From: Adiantum capillus-veneris
Taxonomy: Eukaryota; Streptophyta; Polypodiopsida; Polypodiales; Pteridaceae
NCBI GenBank assembly: GCA_014529385.2
Contig: CM043956.1
Location: forward strand, 85,055,721 to 85,119,720
Reading direction: 5' to 3'
DNA: 64,000 nucleotides
The notes under the pieces are model-generated. The model ran no database searches. It saw only the letters and a list, made by a program, of their open reading frames with translations, and had not been told where the DNA came from. The translations under genes and the position numbers were made by a program. This document shows positions 22,250-33,524 of this stretch, piece after piece (the first letter of the stretch is position 1; every line of letters starts with the position of its first letter).

Positions 22250-23296
22250 ATGGGCGCTGGCAACCTTCTGGCCTTGGTACAGTCATTCCGCATGAAGAAC
22301 ACGGCCCCCCTTCAACGAGCAGCAAGCGCAGGTGCAGGTGCAGAGGAAGGTGACGTGCAGCTACTCATGGACAGCTTCCATGCCGACCTGGCACAGCGGG
22401 TCGGGCAGCTGCAGCTGCAGGGAGGAAGCGCGCATCTCATTTGGCTGCTTGACGCCTGCGCCTGCACGCTCTCCACCCACTCCGCTCTTTCCTCTGCTCT
22501 CAAGAATGCGCTTGCGCCTCCACCCGCCAATCAGCGCGCCGATGAGATGCTGAGCTTGCTGGACGCTTGTACCTCTCTCAAGCAGGTGGCAGACGACGTG
22601 GACCGCCAGCTGGGCTCCCTTCAGGCAGCGCTAGTTCAGAGCGCCCGAGGAGTACAGACCTCCAGAGCAGGTCGCCTGGCAGCAGCACGGCGGCTGCGAC
22701 CGTGCTTAGATGGCCTTCAATCGCTCAGCAGTGCCCAATACAGGCCCATCAAAGAGGCGCAGGCGGCCTTGCTGCTGGCGGCCAAGCGCGAGCTGCTGGC
22801 ACCTGCAGCTAATTGTCGACGTGATCCCGCAGCACAGCCCCTCCATCACGCCTTGGATGGCACCTTGCTCATATCTCTGCTAGTGCTGGCCTCCGCCATC
22901 GCAACCTTCGCTCCCCCCCTCCGATCATCATCTGGCGCCATCCGCAGCGCCTGCAAGATCGTCGCCTCCAGCTGCAAGAGCGTCAGTAGCCTAGCGCCGG
23001 TAACGATGTGGGGTGGGCCCCTGTGGCAGCTGCAGTGTGACCTGAAGCAGGAGGACATGGGCGCTCTCTTTTTCGAGCTTCAAGGGCTGCACTCCGCCGC
23101 CGCCTCCATCCACGCCACCGTCTCCGGACCAGCTCATGCAGATCAGGCTACTGTTGCGGATCTGAGGCAGATAATCGACAGCGTGCACAAGCGCTCGCAA
23201 GAAGCCCGAGCGTGTGTCACCGTGCTCCGCTCGCAACTGGCCTCCCTCTTCCAGGCCCTGGTGGCGCTCCACCTCTCTCTCCTCGCCCTCCCCTGA
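22250..23296 (+). CDS. BYPASS1/ROH1-like protein, copy 1 (348 aa)
   Basis: Intronless, GC-rich ORF in A/T-rich surroundings, starting MGAGNLLALVQSFRMKNTAP. Family features seen: an N-terminal helical region, IWLLDACACTLSTHSAL (about 64-80), LSLLDACTSLKQVADDVDRQ (101-120), which matches the conserved L-L-D-x-C stretch of BPS1/ROH1-like proteins, a basic stretch (GRLAAARRLRP), one hydrophobic membrane-like segment at about 204-222, and a helical C-terminus. Length fits the 320-400 residues usual for the family. BPS1-type proteins are plant-specific; Arabidopsis BYPASS1 limits production of a mobile root-derived signal. The assignment rests on motif resemblance. Compared with copies 2 and 3 it lacks three codons (VAR after residue 10) and has about a dozen substitutions. 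Confidence 0.65.
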   Translation: MGAGNLLALVQSFRMKNTAPLQRAASAGAGAEEGDVQLLMDSFHADLAQRVGQLQLQGGSAHLIWLLDACACTLSTHSALSSALKNALAPPPANQRADEMLSLLDACTSLKQVADDVDRQLGSLQAALVQSARGVQTSRAGRLAAARRLRPCLDGLQSLSSAQYRPIKEAQAALLLAAKRELLAPAANCRRDPAAQPLHHALDGTLLISLLVLASAIATFAPPLRSSSGAIRSACKIVASSCKSVSSLAPVTMWGGPLWQLQCDLKQEDMGALFFELQGLHSAAASIHATVSGPAHADQATVADLRQIIDSVHKRSQEARACVTVLRSQLASLFQALVALHLSLLALP

Positions 23297-23502
23297 GAGA
23301 CTGGCTGGACCCACGTCCTTTTTCAAAAGGTTCCGGCCTCCGCCTGTGAATGTAAATACATTCAATTGTACAATATGGGAGAATATGACTAATGCAATCC
23401 TCAAAAGTTTTGTTCCCTGTATCGTTCCAATTTCCACTCTCTCCCTCTGTCTCTATGTGAGTAAAGCAATGCTAGAGAATTTTGGGCTTCCCTTTCGATT
23501 CC

Positions 23503-23505
<3 letters not shown>

Positions 23506-23565
<60 letters not shown>

Positions 23566-23566
23566 A
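23506..23566. repeat. (CT)n(CA)n microsatellite downstream of copy 1
   Basis: CT then CA blocks, preceded by ATTCCAATTCTCTCT and followed by ATGTTTCTTTTTGAGC. Confidence 0.95.
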
Positions 23567-24367
23567 ATGTTTCTTTTTGAGCTCTCAAACAATGTTGCTA
23601 CTTGAGTCAGGTAGAGGCAGCATGAACTTGCAATTCTAAAGCATTGACCACCTTTATCATAAGCAGCTATAAAAACGCTAGCACTAGCCGACTATAAGTA
23701 AAAATAATAAATAAAACAAGAGGAGCAATAATGCATCATTAAGCTTAGCTCCCCATTTTCATTGGATCTACTAAGTGTGTGAAACAATCCAAACGAGAAA
23801 ACATAAAAAACAAACTTAATAAGTTGCAAGGATTATCGAGTATTTTTCTTGATATTTGGAATGAGTATCCTTTTTTAACAAATAACTTAATAAGGGACAA
23901 TGTTGCTACTTGAGTCACGTAGAGGCAGCATGAACTTGCAATTGTAAAGCATCAAGCATAGTTATATGGCCGAGTGGATCTAATCCAACACCACAATTGT
24001 GCTCTCCTCCACACACGTGCAAGTTTTACATCACTCTTAGGATACATCACGTGCTACACCACGTCTTGTAGCATACGAATCAACTGTGTTTGTGTGACTT
24101 CATCCATATTTACTCGTATATATACTTTATATCTATACACCTTGTTGATTCACCTTCATACGAACATGCACAAAGCATTCAAAACATCCAAACATGTTTT
24201 CTTATCATGACAATTCTAGACATAAATAACCACACAGCCCAAAAATTGCAAGGAACAAAAAAACTAGCTTCCACATTGTGACCATTTTAATCTTTTTGCA
24301 GAGCATGCACTTATAGCCAGATTGGTATTGTATGCTTGGGTTTGGACCTAAGATACAAATTCCCCCC

Positions 24368-24410
<43 letters not shown>

Positions 24411-24933
24411 CACACACACACACACACAATGTTTCTTTTTGAGCTCTCAAACAATGTTGCTACTTGAGTCAGGTAGAGGCAACATGAACTTGCAATTCTA
24501 AAGCATTGACCACCTTTATCATAAGCAGCCATGATAATGCTAGCACTAGCCGACTATAAGTAAAAATAATAAATAAAACAAGAGGAGCAATAATGCATCA
24601 TTAAGCTTAGCTCCCCATTTTCATTGGATCTACTAAGTGTGTGAAACAATCCAAACGAGAAAACATAAAAAACCAAACTTAATAAGTTGCAAAGATTATC
24701 GAGTGTTTTTCTTGATATTTGGAACGAGTGTCCTTTTCTAACAAATAACTTAATAAGTGACAATGTTGCTACTTGAGTCAGGTAGAGGCAGCATAAACTT
24801 GCAATTGTAAAGCATCAAGCATAGTTATATGGCCGAGTGGGTCTAAACCAACACCACAATTGTGCTCTCCTCCACACACGTGCAAGTTTTCCATCACCCC
24901 CAACTCTTAGGATACATCACGTGCTACACCACT
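23563..24933 (+). repeat. Direct duplication in the 3' flank of copy 1
   Basis: About 500 bases at 23563-24063 recur at 24427-24933 (same ATGTTTCTTTTTGAGC start, same CTAGCACTAGCCGACTATAA core). In units 2 and 3 the second copy has lost about 330 internal bases (33521-33692, 42462-42632). The second copy in unit 1 is preceded by a C18 run and a CT/CA array (24362-24429). Confidence 0.85.
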
Positions 24934-25880
24934 TTTTTTTTTTTGTGAGAGCTTCCTTAACCCCCAACGTGCTATGTCAAGAGGGCGCTTCGAATGCCTA
25001 TCAATAAAGATGGAGCATCATTACCTCTCCATAGTCCCCAACAAAGCACTCCAGTAAAAGGAGAAACAAAGATCTTGATTTTGCCTTTCTAGTGCATGGT
25101 TAATGAATCAAGATTTACAGACCTCATTAGTTGGCCCTATCAATGAAAGCTTCAAGTTATCTAGCACAAGTCAATGATATATGTTTTATAAAGACTCTAG
25201 GTGTAAGAAGGAAATAGGACGGTTGCGATCCAAGACCCCCGGTCTTACAAGTGAGATATCCTTGTGCATCGACTCATACCATATAGCCATGTACCTTGCC
25301 TTTGTGATCATATGACAACGATTGCAGACGATGTAGAGCCCACATGTTAAAGTATGCTATGGGAGATGTAAAGTGGGAGCATGGCGTGGATAAGGAGACA
25401 CATTTGATGCAGAACCCGGTTGGAATTTGGCAAGGTTGTGGCAAGCTTTCATGTGCCTTCCACCATCACATGTACCTAGTGTTTAGCAAGAAGCATCCTA
25501 AGGTTGCATTGTCTAGACTTACAAAGGTAAGAGTACAAGGGTGGAATTGTGGCAACATATGAGGTGGCATATATGGCTAAAGACCCTGTGTTGAGACTTG
25601 GGCATGCACATACAAGGATATGTTGTAATTCATTCTCACAACATGAGCTGCATATATATGTGGGAGAAAGCCCATTGTTTCATGTTTGAAGATATAGAGA
25701 TTTTTTCATGCAACCAATCTAGTTTTCTCGCTAACTCCAATGTGTTTTTAATGTAAGTATAAGGTTACTATAGCGCCACATGTTTTTAATTGTGCATACA
25801 ATTAAGTACAAAAAGGTTGAATTTTTTGTATTTTGCATACCTATCACCGGTGTTTGCATGACTTCATTGTTACCATATAC
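24934..25880. other. Shared noncoding 3' flank of unit 1
   Basis: No gene supported. Collinear with 33693-34665 and 42633-43605. Small open frames differ between copies and look non-coding. Confidence 0.6.
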
Positions 25881-26110
25881 ATGTGGCAGTGATGTGTGCG
25901 AACACACTTAGGACTGTTGAGGCATTTTTTCCCTCACTAGGACTTTTTTTCTCCCGCGCATTGTATATACACCCATCATTCTAGGTCTATCTATCTTTCC
26001 ATTGCACACTAAGTAATACACTCTTTGTTATGTGCCTTCATCTTCCTTCGTCTTCTCCAAGCTATGTGTGTTTTGTTGCAACCCTAATTCCAACAATTAG
26101 TATTAGAGCA
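25880..26110 (+). mobile_element. Remnant LTR end with decayed primer site
   Basis: GCATTGTATATACACCCATC, a short pyrimidine-rich stretch and a CCAACA terminus at 26090-26095 look like the 3' part of an LTR. TTAGTATTAGAGC follows, which differs from the usual TTGGTATCAGAGC by G-to-A and C-to-T changes. No coding remnant of this element is seen; it is interrupted by the Copia LTR at 26125. Confidence 0.5.
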
Positions 26111-26124
26111 GGTTGCGTCCTCCC

Positions 26125-26267
26125 TGTTGAGATGTAGAGAGAAAGAGAGAGAGACGAGACAAGAGACACACCATATACGCTCCCGAAGACTGATTCATAT
26201 TGAAGACAAGATACAAATATATAGGTGAGACCAAGTTCAGTAGAGTGAGCCATATATAGCTCCAACA
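26125..26267 (-). repeat. Short 3' LTR of truncated Copia (143 bp)
   Basis: TGTTGAGATG at one end and GCTCCAACA at the other (TGTTG/CAACA). A G-rich purine tract (minus strand GAGTGGGGG) adjoins it on the element side. Confidence 0.7.
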
Positions 26268-26290
26268 CCCCCACTCAAACAAAGGTCTCT

Positions 26291-26740
26291 AGCTTTGGAT
26301 GTAAAAACCCTTGGGGAGTTCAAGGGAAAAACCCAAGCCCCTATACAATGTGAAAATATGAACCAGCACGGTGATGATGTGAAAGTGAATTGTGCATCTA
26401 TGTAAAAATATTAAAGTGACTTAGATATCACAATGTGCAAATATGGAGTGTACATAGTGCATGATACCTAAAAGATTACAATGTCATATGTACAAAGCTA
26501 TTACAATAACAAAGTAGCTTTGGATGTAAAAACCCTTGGGGAGTTCAAGGGAAAAACCCAAGCCCCTATACAATGTGAAAATATGAACCAGCGCGTTGAT
26601 GATGTGAAAGTGAATTGTGCATCTATGTAAAAATATTAAAGTGACTTAGATATCACAATGTGCAAATGTGGAGTGTGCATAGTGCATGATACCTAAAAGA
26701 TTACAATGTCATATGTACAAAGCTATTACAATAGCAAAGA
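26291..26740 (-). repeat. 225-bp tandem duplication in the Copia 3' untranslated region
   Basis: AGCTTTGGATGTAAAAACCC starts at 26291 and again at 26516; the two 225-bp copies differ at only a few bases. It lies between the end of pol and the LTR. Confidence 0.9.
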
Positions 26741-26742
26741 AG

Positions 26743-29220
26743 CTAATCTAGAAAGAGTGAGGCCGAAGCAACTCCGAGCTCCGAGCGCAAGAGGATGAAA
26801 CGTGACTCATTGAGACCTTTGGTCAAAATGTCTCCAATCATCTGGTCACTTGGACAGTGTTCAACCATAATGGTTCCTTTACGTACTTCATACCTGACAT
26901 AATGATAATGGACAGCAATGTGCTTTGACTTATTATGTGGAACATAGTCTTTTGCAAGACTAATAGCACTTTGGTTGTCACACCGCAAGGGTGTGCTAGA
27001 AAGAGGAGAGTGACCAATATCAACCAGCATTTGTCGAAGCCAAATCAACTCACGAGCTGCAAGTGATACCGTAACATATTCTGACTCAGTCGTAGAAACT
27101 GCAACACGACGTTGTTTCTTGCTGGTCCAAGAAACAAGACAACCATTTATAAAGAAGCAATTTCCACTAGTAGATCTCATAGATAAATGTGAGCTTGCCC
27201 AGTCTGCATCTGTGTAACCCAAAAGAGAAAGAGATTGCATAGAATCCGATGTGAGTTGTCGTCGATAGACTAAACCAAAATCTGTAGTACCTTTCAAGTA
27301 TTTCAATACACGCTTTGCAGCAGACCAATGCTTAAGAGAAGGACATGCAAGATGTTGTCCAAGATAATTAGCAGCAAACAGAATATCAGGACGAGTGTTC
27401 ATGCCAACAAACTGAAGACATCCAATCAAGTTAGCATAAGGTTGATTTGTGACAAGTTGACCGCCATTGTCAGAAGTGTTCTTCGTAGAGCTCACAAGAC
27501 AAGGTGTGTTGGCTGAATGTGCAGATTCCATACCAAATTTTTGAATAATATCTACAATAAACTTTGACAGTCGAAGGAATAAAATACCTTTTGTACGGTT
27601 CCGTTGGATTTGAATGCCAAGACAAGAGTGAATCTCTCCAAGATCCACCATATCAAATGCAGAAGACAATAACTTTTTCACTTGCTGAAGAAATCCCAAA
27701 TCATTGGAAACAAGGATCATATCATCCACATAAAGAGCAAGAATCACAAAACTGCTACCTTGGCGTTTTATGTATAAGTTGGGGTCTGACGAGCAAGAGA
27801 TGAATCCTTTAGAGGTGAAAAAAAGATCAAATTTTTTATACCAGGCTCGCGAAGCTTGTTTGAGACCATATAGTGCCTTATGGAGTTGAGCAACAAGGTC
27901 TTCTTTACCTGGAATAACAAACCCTTCTGGTTGTTCCATATAAATTTCCTCTTCCAAGTCACCATTAAGAAAAGCAGTTCGCACATCCATTTGATGAGCT
28001 TCTAAATCAAATTGAACAGCAAATGCCAATAAAACTCAAACACTTGTAATGCGAACAACTGGTGAAAAAGTCTCTTGATAGTCAACACCAGCTACTTGGG
28101 AGTAACCTTTTGCAACTAAACGCGCCTTGAACTTGTCAAAAGATCCATCTGCTTTTATTTTTGTCTTATACACCCACTTACATTTAATAGTTGTACGACT
28201 AGGAGGTAATTCAAGTAGTATCCATGTACCTTTAGAGATAAGAAAATCGTACTCTGCTTCCATAGCCTCTTGCCATTGATCCTTTTGTGGTGAAGAGATA
28301 GCTTCATCATAAGTAATGGGATCTTCAGACGTAGAAAAAGCATTATCAGCAATATCATCATCATAAACATGACATGAGCCATGTTCAAAATCAATAGGCA
28401 GATCAACAAAAATATCAATATCATCATTGGCAACATTTGGAATGGATGGTTGTGAAGAGGAAAGTTGCTCTATAGGAAGAGTTTCATCTTCTGAAAGAAA
28501 TGGAAAAGCCTGAAGCAATGATTTAGTATCATCAGAATCATCCATGGACCATGAACCTCCCATAAGCTGTTCGTTAAAAGTAGCATCACGATTCACAATT
28601 ACTTTCTTGGAGGAAGGGTCATAGAATTTGTAGCCTTTGGAAGTGTCAGAATATCCAATAAAAATAACTTTAAGACCAGGAGCATCAAGCTTTGTTCGTG
28701 TTTCTTTGGGAACATGAATATAAGCAATACATCCAAAGGTTCGAAAATGAGATACAGAAGGAATGTCACTTGTCCATGCTGTGATGGGTATCTTACCAGA
28801 GGGTGCAATAGTAGGAAGATGATTTTGAATAAATGATGCTGTCAAAGTAGCTTCAGCCCAGAAAACACGAGATAAGCCAGAATGAATCAGCATACATCTT
28901 ACAGCATTGAGAATAGTGCGATTCTTTCGTTCAACAACACCGTTCTGTTGAGGCGAATATGGAATAGTGTGTTCATGATGAATTCCACTGTCAACATAGT
29001 AACTCACAAACTCTCGAGAAACATATTCGCCTCCATTGTCACTACGAAGCTTCTTAAGGCGACGACCAGTTTGAAGTTCTGCAGCTTTGTGGAATTGTTT
29101 GAAAACAGATAAGGCTTCAGATTTTTGTCTAAGTAGAAATACATTCGTATACCTTGAGAAATCATCAATGAAAGTAATGAAGTAGCGATATTGTGATCTC
29201 GAAGAAGGTAGAGGTCTATT
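26743..29220 (-). pseudogene. Copia integrase-RT-RNase H with one in-frame stop
   Basis: Continuous minus-strand reading from 29218: integrase RYFITFIDDFSRYTNVF, SDNGGEYVSREF and PQQNGVVERKNRT (D-D-E core, first D lost to truncation or near the edge), GKIPITAWTSDIPSVSHFRT, then RT (CKWVYKTKIKADGSFDKFKA, MDVRTAFLNGDLEEEIYMEQ, LYVDDMILVSND) and RNase H (GYTDADWASS, STTESEYVTV, RCDNQSAISLAKD). A single TGA at 28036-28038 sits where an Arg is expected before VLLAFAVQ, consistent with CGA to TGA. Otherwise the frame is intact over about 2.4 kb, suggesting a fairly young element. Confidence 0.88.
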
Positions 29221-29335
29221 GCAATCTAGGATTTGGGATGATGGGATCAGCTTTAAATTGGTCTAATTAGTAGCTTGATTAGGAGATTCAATATCTTAGA
29301 TATTGCAATCGATCAAATTCTTTGTTTATATTAAA

Positions 29336-30650
29336 ATATTCTTCACTCACATTAAAACTAACTAGTGCAATCACTCCATGTGTGCAAATTGTTCACATTA
29401 ATAGATTATTTACTCACACTAAAACTAAGTAGTGCAATCACTCCACATGTACAAAATCAAAATAAGAATCACATGCAAAATTCATCACGATGAGAAAAGC
29501 ATTAAGACTTTTAATACTGGTGAGATTTTTTACCTGGCTAGTCAAATATACATGCACTTTAAGCTAAGGGAGGGAGTAGAAGAACAGCTGAAGAAAAAGT
29601 GGAAAGTATGATGGAGTTCCAAACAACGGTCTTACAAATTTAAATGCTTATAGGCTTGATGGTCTAATTAAGTGTTCAATTAGGAGATTCAATATCTTAG
29701 ATCTTTTACAACGGATCGGATTTTTGTTCACGTAAAAAGATTCTTTACTCACACCAAAACTAAGTAGTGCAATTCACTCTAGGTGTAGAAAAGCAAAAGA
29801 AGTATGACATGCAAAATTAGTCACGGGATATGGTGACGCATGTCTTCAAGTCCATCTGCCTTAAAGAAAGTATTAGGTTAAACGATTCTAAGTTACTCAC
29901 ACTAAACTAAGTAGTGCAACCACTCTAGGTGTAGAAAATTAAGGTACCTTTTATTCCAATTCTCTCTCTCTCTCTCTCTCTCTCTCTTTTGCACGTGCGC
30001 GCGCGCGCACACACACACAAAAGAATCATCTCCAGAGTCACAACAATCGTCAATTGATTGTTGACCTTTCATATAAATCACTCTTATGATTATTTACTCA
30101 CACTAAAACTAAGTAGTGCAATCACTCCACATGTACAAAATCAAAATAAGAATCACATGCAAAATTTATCACGACGAGAAAAACATTAAGACTTTTAATA
30201 CTTGTGAGATTGTTTACCTGGCTAGTCAAATATACATGCACTTTAAGCGTAAGGGGGGGAGTAGAAGAACAACTGAAGAAAAATCTTAACAAAAATTGGC
30301 AAGTATGATGGAGTTCCAAACAGTGGTCTTACAAGTTTTAAATGCTTATAGGCCCTTTGGTTTAATTTCAAGCTCAATTAGGAGATTCAATATCTTAAAT
30401 CTTTTACAACGGATCGGATTCTTTGTTCACGTAAAAAGATTCTTTACCCACACTAAAACTAAGTAGTGCAATTCACTCTAGGTGTAGAAAAGCAAAAGCA
30501 ATATGACATGCAAAATTAGTCACGAGACATGGTGAGGCATGTCTTCAAGTCCATCGATCTTAAAAAAAATATTAGATTAGAAGATTGTAAGTTACTCACA
30601 CTAAAACTAAGTAGTCCAATCACTCCAAGTGTAGAAAATAAAGCAAAAGA
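29336..30650 (+). repeat. Upstream motif array of unit 2
   Basis: Same series of CACTAAAACTAAGTAGTGCA variants and sub-blocks as unit 1, with a shorter CT/CA array at 29961-30019 and a TG/GA array at 30701-30735. Confidence 0.85.
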
Positions 30651-30698
30651 AGTATCACATGCAAAATTCGTCACTAGAAAAGCATTAAGACCTTTAGG

Positions 30699-30734
<36 letters not shown>

Positions 30735-31111
30735 GGATTCCCTCAAGAGAAGAGGTAAGCAGTGACGAGAGAGAGAGAGGAAGGAGGAGGACACCTTGCA
30801 AGAAACAAAAGAGAGTAGCTTAGCCTATAGGATGGGACCTTGCCTTTTGAGATGGAAAGTACATGATGGGTAGAGAATATTAGTGCCCTTTATTTTTTTT
30901 TGGCATATGCGAACCCTGGACAAGGTTTAAGAAACAAAATCTAGAAATGCAATTGGCGTGAGTGAGCAGAAGAATTCGCAGGTGGGTGAAATCATGTAAA
31001 GAGGATCGACTGAAATCCAGAGCAAGATGACTAAAGCATACACACAAGCAAAAGGGTGGAGCCAGCCTTCACCTTTACTAATTATAAGGAGCTAGCACAC
31101 CATTACTTAGG

Positions 31112-31120
31112 TATATAAAT
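31112..31120 (+). promoter_or_regulatory. Putative TATA box of BPS1-like copy 2
   Basis: TATATAAAT, 91 bases before the ATG, within a 29-base stretch absent from copy 1. Confidence 0.6.
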
Positions 31121-31202
31121 GTGTGTGCTGATGAACCAGTTTTCCCAAGCACCGCGTTGATCATCAGCTTGTAGCCTCGTAGTCGATAAGATCAGCAGAA
31201 AA

Positions 31203-32258
31203 ATGGGCGCTGGCAACCTTCTGGCCTTGGTGGCCAGAGTACAGTCATTCCGCGTGAAGAACGCGGCCCCCCTTCAACTAGCAGCAAGCGCAGGTGCAGG
31301 TGCAGAGGAAGGTGACGTGCAGCTACTCATGGACAGCTTCCATGCCGACCTGGCACAGCGCGTCGGGCAGCTGCAGCTGCAGGGAGGAAGTGCGCATCTC
31401 AATTGGCTGCTTGACGCCTGCGCCTGCACGCTCTCCACCCACTCCGCTCTTGCCTCTGCTCTCAAGAATGCGCTTGCGCCTCCACCCGCCAATCAGCGCG
31501 CCGATGAGATGCTGAGCTTGCTGGACGCTTGCACCTCTCTCAAGCAGGTGGCAGACGACGTGGACCGCCAGCTGGGCTCCCTTCAGGCAGCGCTAGTTCA
31601 GAGCGCCCGAGGAGTACAGACCTCCAGAGCAGGTCGCCTGGCAGCAGCACGGCGGCTGCGACCGTGCTTAGATGGCCTTCAATCGCTCAGCAGTGCCCAA
31701 TACAGGCCCATCAAAGAGGCGCAGGCGGCCTTGCTGCTGGCGGCCAAGCGCGAGCTGCTGGCACCTGCAGCTAATTGTCGACGTGATCCCGCAGCACAGC
31801 CCCTCCATCACGCCTTGGATGGCACCTTGCTCATATCCCTGCTAGTGCTGGCCTCCGCCATCGCAACCTTCGCTCCCCCCCTCCGATCATCATCTGGCGC
31901 CATCCGCAGCGCCTGCAAGATCGTCGCCTCCAGCTGCAAGAGCGTCAGTAGCCTAGCGACGGCAACGATGTGGGGTGGGCCCCTGTGGCAGCTACAGTGT
32001 GACCTGAAGCAGGAGGACATGGGCGCTCTCTTTTTCGAGCTTCAAGGGCTGCACTTCCTCGCCGCCTCCATCCACGCCACCGTCTCCGGATCAGCTCATG
32101 CAGATCAGGCTACTGTTGCGGATCTGAGGCAGAGAATCGACAGCGTGCACAAGCGCTCGCAAGAAGCCCGAGCGTGTGTCACCGTGCTCCGCTCGCAACT
32201 GGCCTCCCTCTTCCAGGCCCTGCTGGTGCTCCGCCTCTCTCTCCTCGCCCTCCCCTGA
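31203..32258 (+). CDS. BYPASS1/ROH1-like protein, copy 2 (351 aa)
   Basis: Open, intronless, GC-rich frame. Same architecture as copy 1: LNWLLDACACTLSTHSAL, LSLLDACTSLKQVADDVDRQ, hydrophobic segment GTLLISLLVLASAIATFAPP and a helical C-terminus ending LRLSLLALP. It includes VAR after residue 10 that copy 1 lacks. The whole frame is preserved despite surrounding repeats, and it has a well-placed TATA box, so it is a candidate expressed gene. The predicted role (membrane-associated regulator of a mobile signal) is family-level inference only. The protein is identical to copy 3. Confidence 0.68.
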   Translation: MGAGNLLALVARVQSFRVKNAAPLQLAASAGAGAEEGDVQLLMDSFHADLAQRVGQLQLQGGSAHLNWLLDACACTLSTHSALASALKNALAPPPANQRADEMLSLLDACTSLKQVADDVDRQLGSLQAALVQSARGVQTSRAGRLAAARRLRPCLDGLQSLSSAQYRPIKEAQAALLLAAKRELLAPAANCRRDPAAQPLHHALDGTLLISLLVLASAIATFAPPLRSSSGAIRSACKIVASSCKSVSSLATATMWGGPLWQLQCDLKQEDMGALFFELQGLHFLAASIHATVSGSAHADQATVADLRQRIDSVHKRSQEARACVTVLRSQLASLFQALLVLRLSLLALP

Positions 32259-32467
32259 GAGACTGGCTGGACCCACGTCCTTTCTCAAAAGGTTCCGGCC
32301 TCCGCCTGTGAATGTAAATACATTCAATTGTACAATATGGGAGAATGTGACTAATGCAATCCTCAAAAGTTTTGTTCCCCGAATCATTCCAATTTCCACT
32401 CTCTCCCTCTGTCTCTATGTGAGTAAAGCAATCCTAGAGAAATTTGGGCTTCGCTTTCAATTCCAAT

Positions 32468-32479
32468 TCTCTCTTTCTA

Positions 32480-32529
<50 letters not shown>

Positions 32530-32532
32530 ACA
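32468..32532. repeat. (CT)n(CA)n microsatellite downstream of copy 2
   Basis: Same position and flanks as 23506-23566. Confidence 0.94.
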
Positions 32533-33324
32533 ATGTTTCTTTTTGAGCTCTCAAACAATGTTGCTACTTGAGTCAGGTAGAGGCAACATGAACTTGCAAT
32601 TCTAAAGCATTGACCACCTTTATCATAAGCAGCTATAAAAACGCTAGCACTAGCCGACTATAAGTAAAAATAATAAATAAAACAAGAGGAGCAATAATGC
32701 ATCATTAAGCTTAGCTCCCCATTTTCATTGGATCTACTAAGTGTGTGAAACAATCCAAATGAGAAAACATAAAAAACAAACTTAATAAGTTGCAAAGATT
32801 ATCGAGTATTTTTCTTGATATTTGGAACGAGTGTCCTTTTTTAACAAATAACTTAATAAGTGACAATGTTGCTACTTGAGTCAGGTAGAGGCAGCATGAA
32901 CTTGCAATTGTAAAGCATCAAGCATAGTTATATGGCCCAGTGGGTCTAATCCAACACCACAATTGTGCTCTCCTCCACACACGTACAAGTTTTACATCAC
33001 TCTTAGGATACATCACATGCTACACCACGTCTTGTAGCATACGAATCAACTGTGTTTGTGTGACTTCATCCATATTTACTCGTATATATACTTTATATCT
33101 ATACACCTTGTTGATTCATTTTCATACAAACATGCACAAAGCATTAAAAACATCCAAACATGTTTTCTTATGACAATTCTAGACATAAATAACCACACAG
33201 CCCAAAAATTGCATGAACAACAAAACTAGCTTCCACATTGTGACCATTTCAATCTTTTTGCTAAGCATGCACTTATAGCCAGATTGGTAATGTATGCTTA
33301 GGTTTGGACCTAAGATACAAATCC

Positions 33325-33524
<200 letters not shown>

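Larger units (their letters stand above)
20284..26073 (+). repeat. Segmental duplication unit 1 (with BPS1-like copy 1)
   Basis: Starts GCAATCTAGGATTTGGGATG and stays collinear with 29221-34865 and 38140-43805 up to CCAAGCTATGTGTG. It contains the motif array, gene copy 1, a duplicated 3' flank and the end of an old LTR. It is more diverged from units 2 and 3 than those are from each other. Confidence 0.9.
26125..29220 (-). mobile_element. 5'-truncated Copia element
   Basis: Minus-strand order: integrase core, RT, RNase H, polypurine tract, 3' LTR. It breaks at 29220 in the integrase core, exactly at the start of duplication unit 2, so gag, protease, the integrase zinc finger and the 5' LTR are gone. 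A separate lineage from the 6294-11844 element. Confidence 0.88.

Noticed and set aside
22312-23058. Antisense and alternate-frame ORFs inside BPS1-like copy 1 (and equivalents in copies 2 and 3)
   Set aside because: Shadow frames of a GC-rich gene; the plus-frame protein alone has family motifs.
23214-23639. ORF with Ser-Leu and Thr-His runs after BPS1-like copy 1 (and equivalents near 32176 and 41104)
   Set aside because: Reads through the CT/CA microsatellite; length varies with the array.
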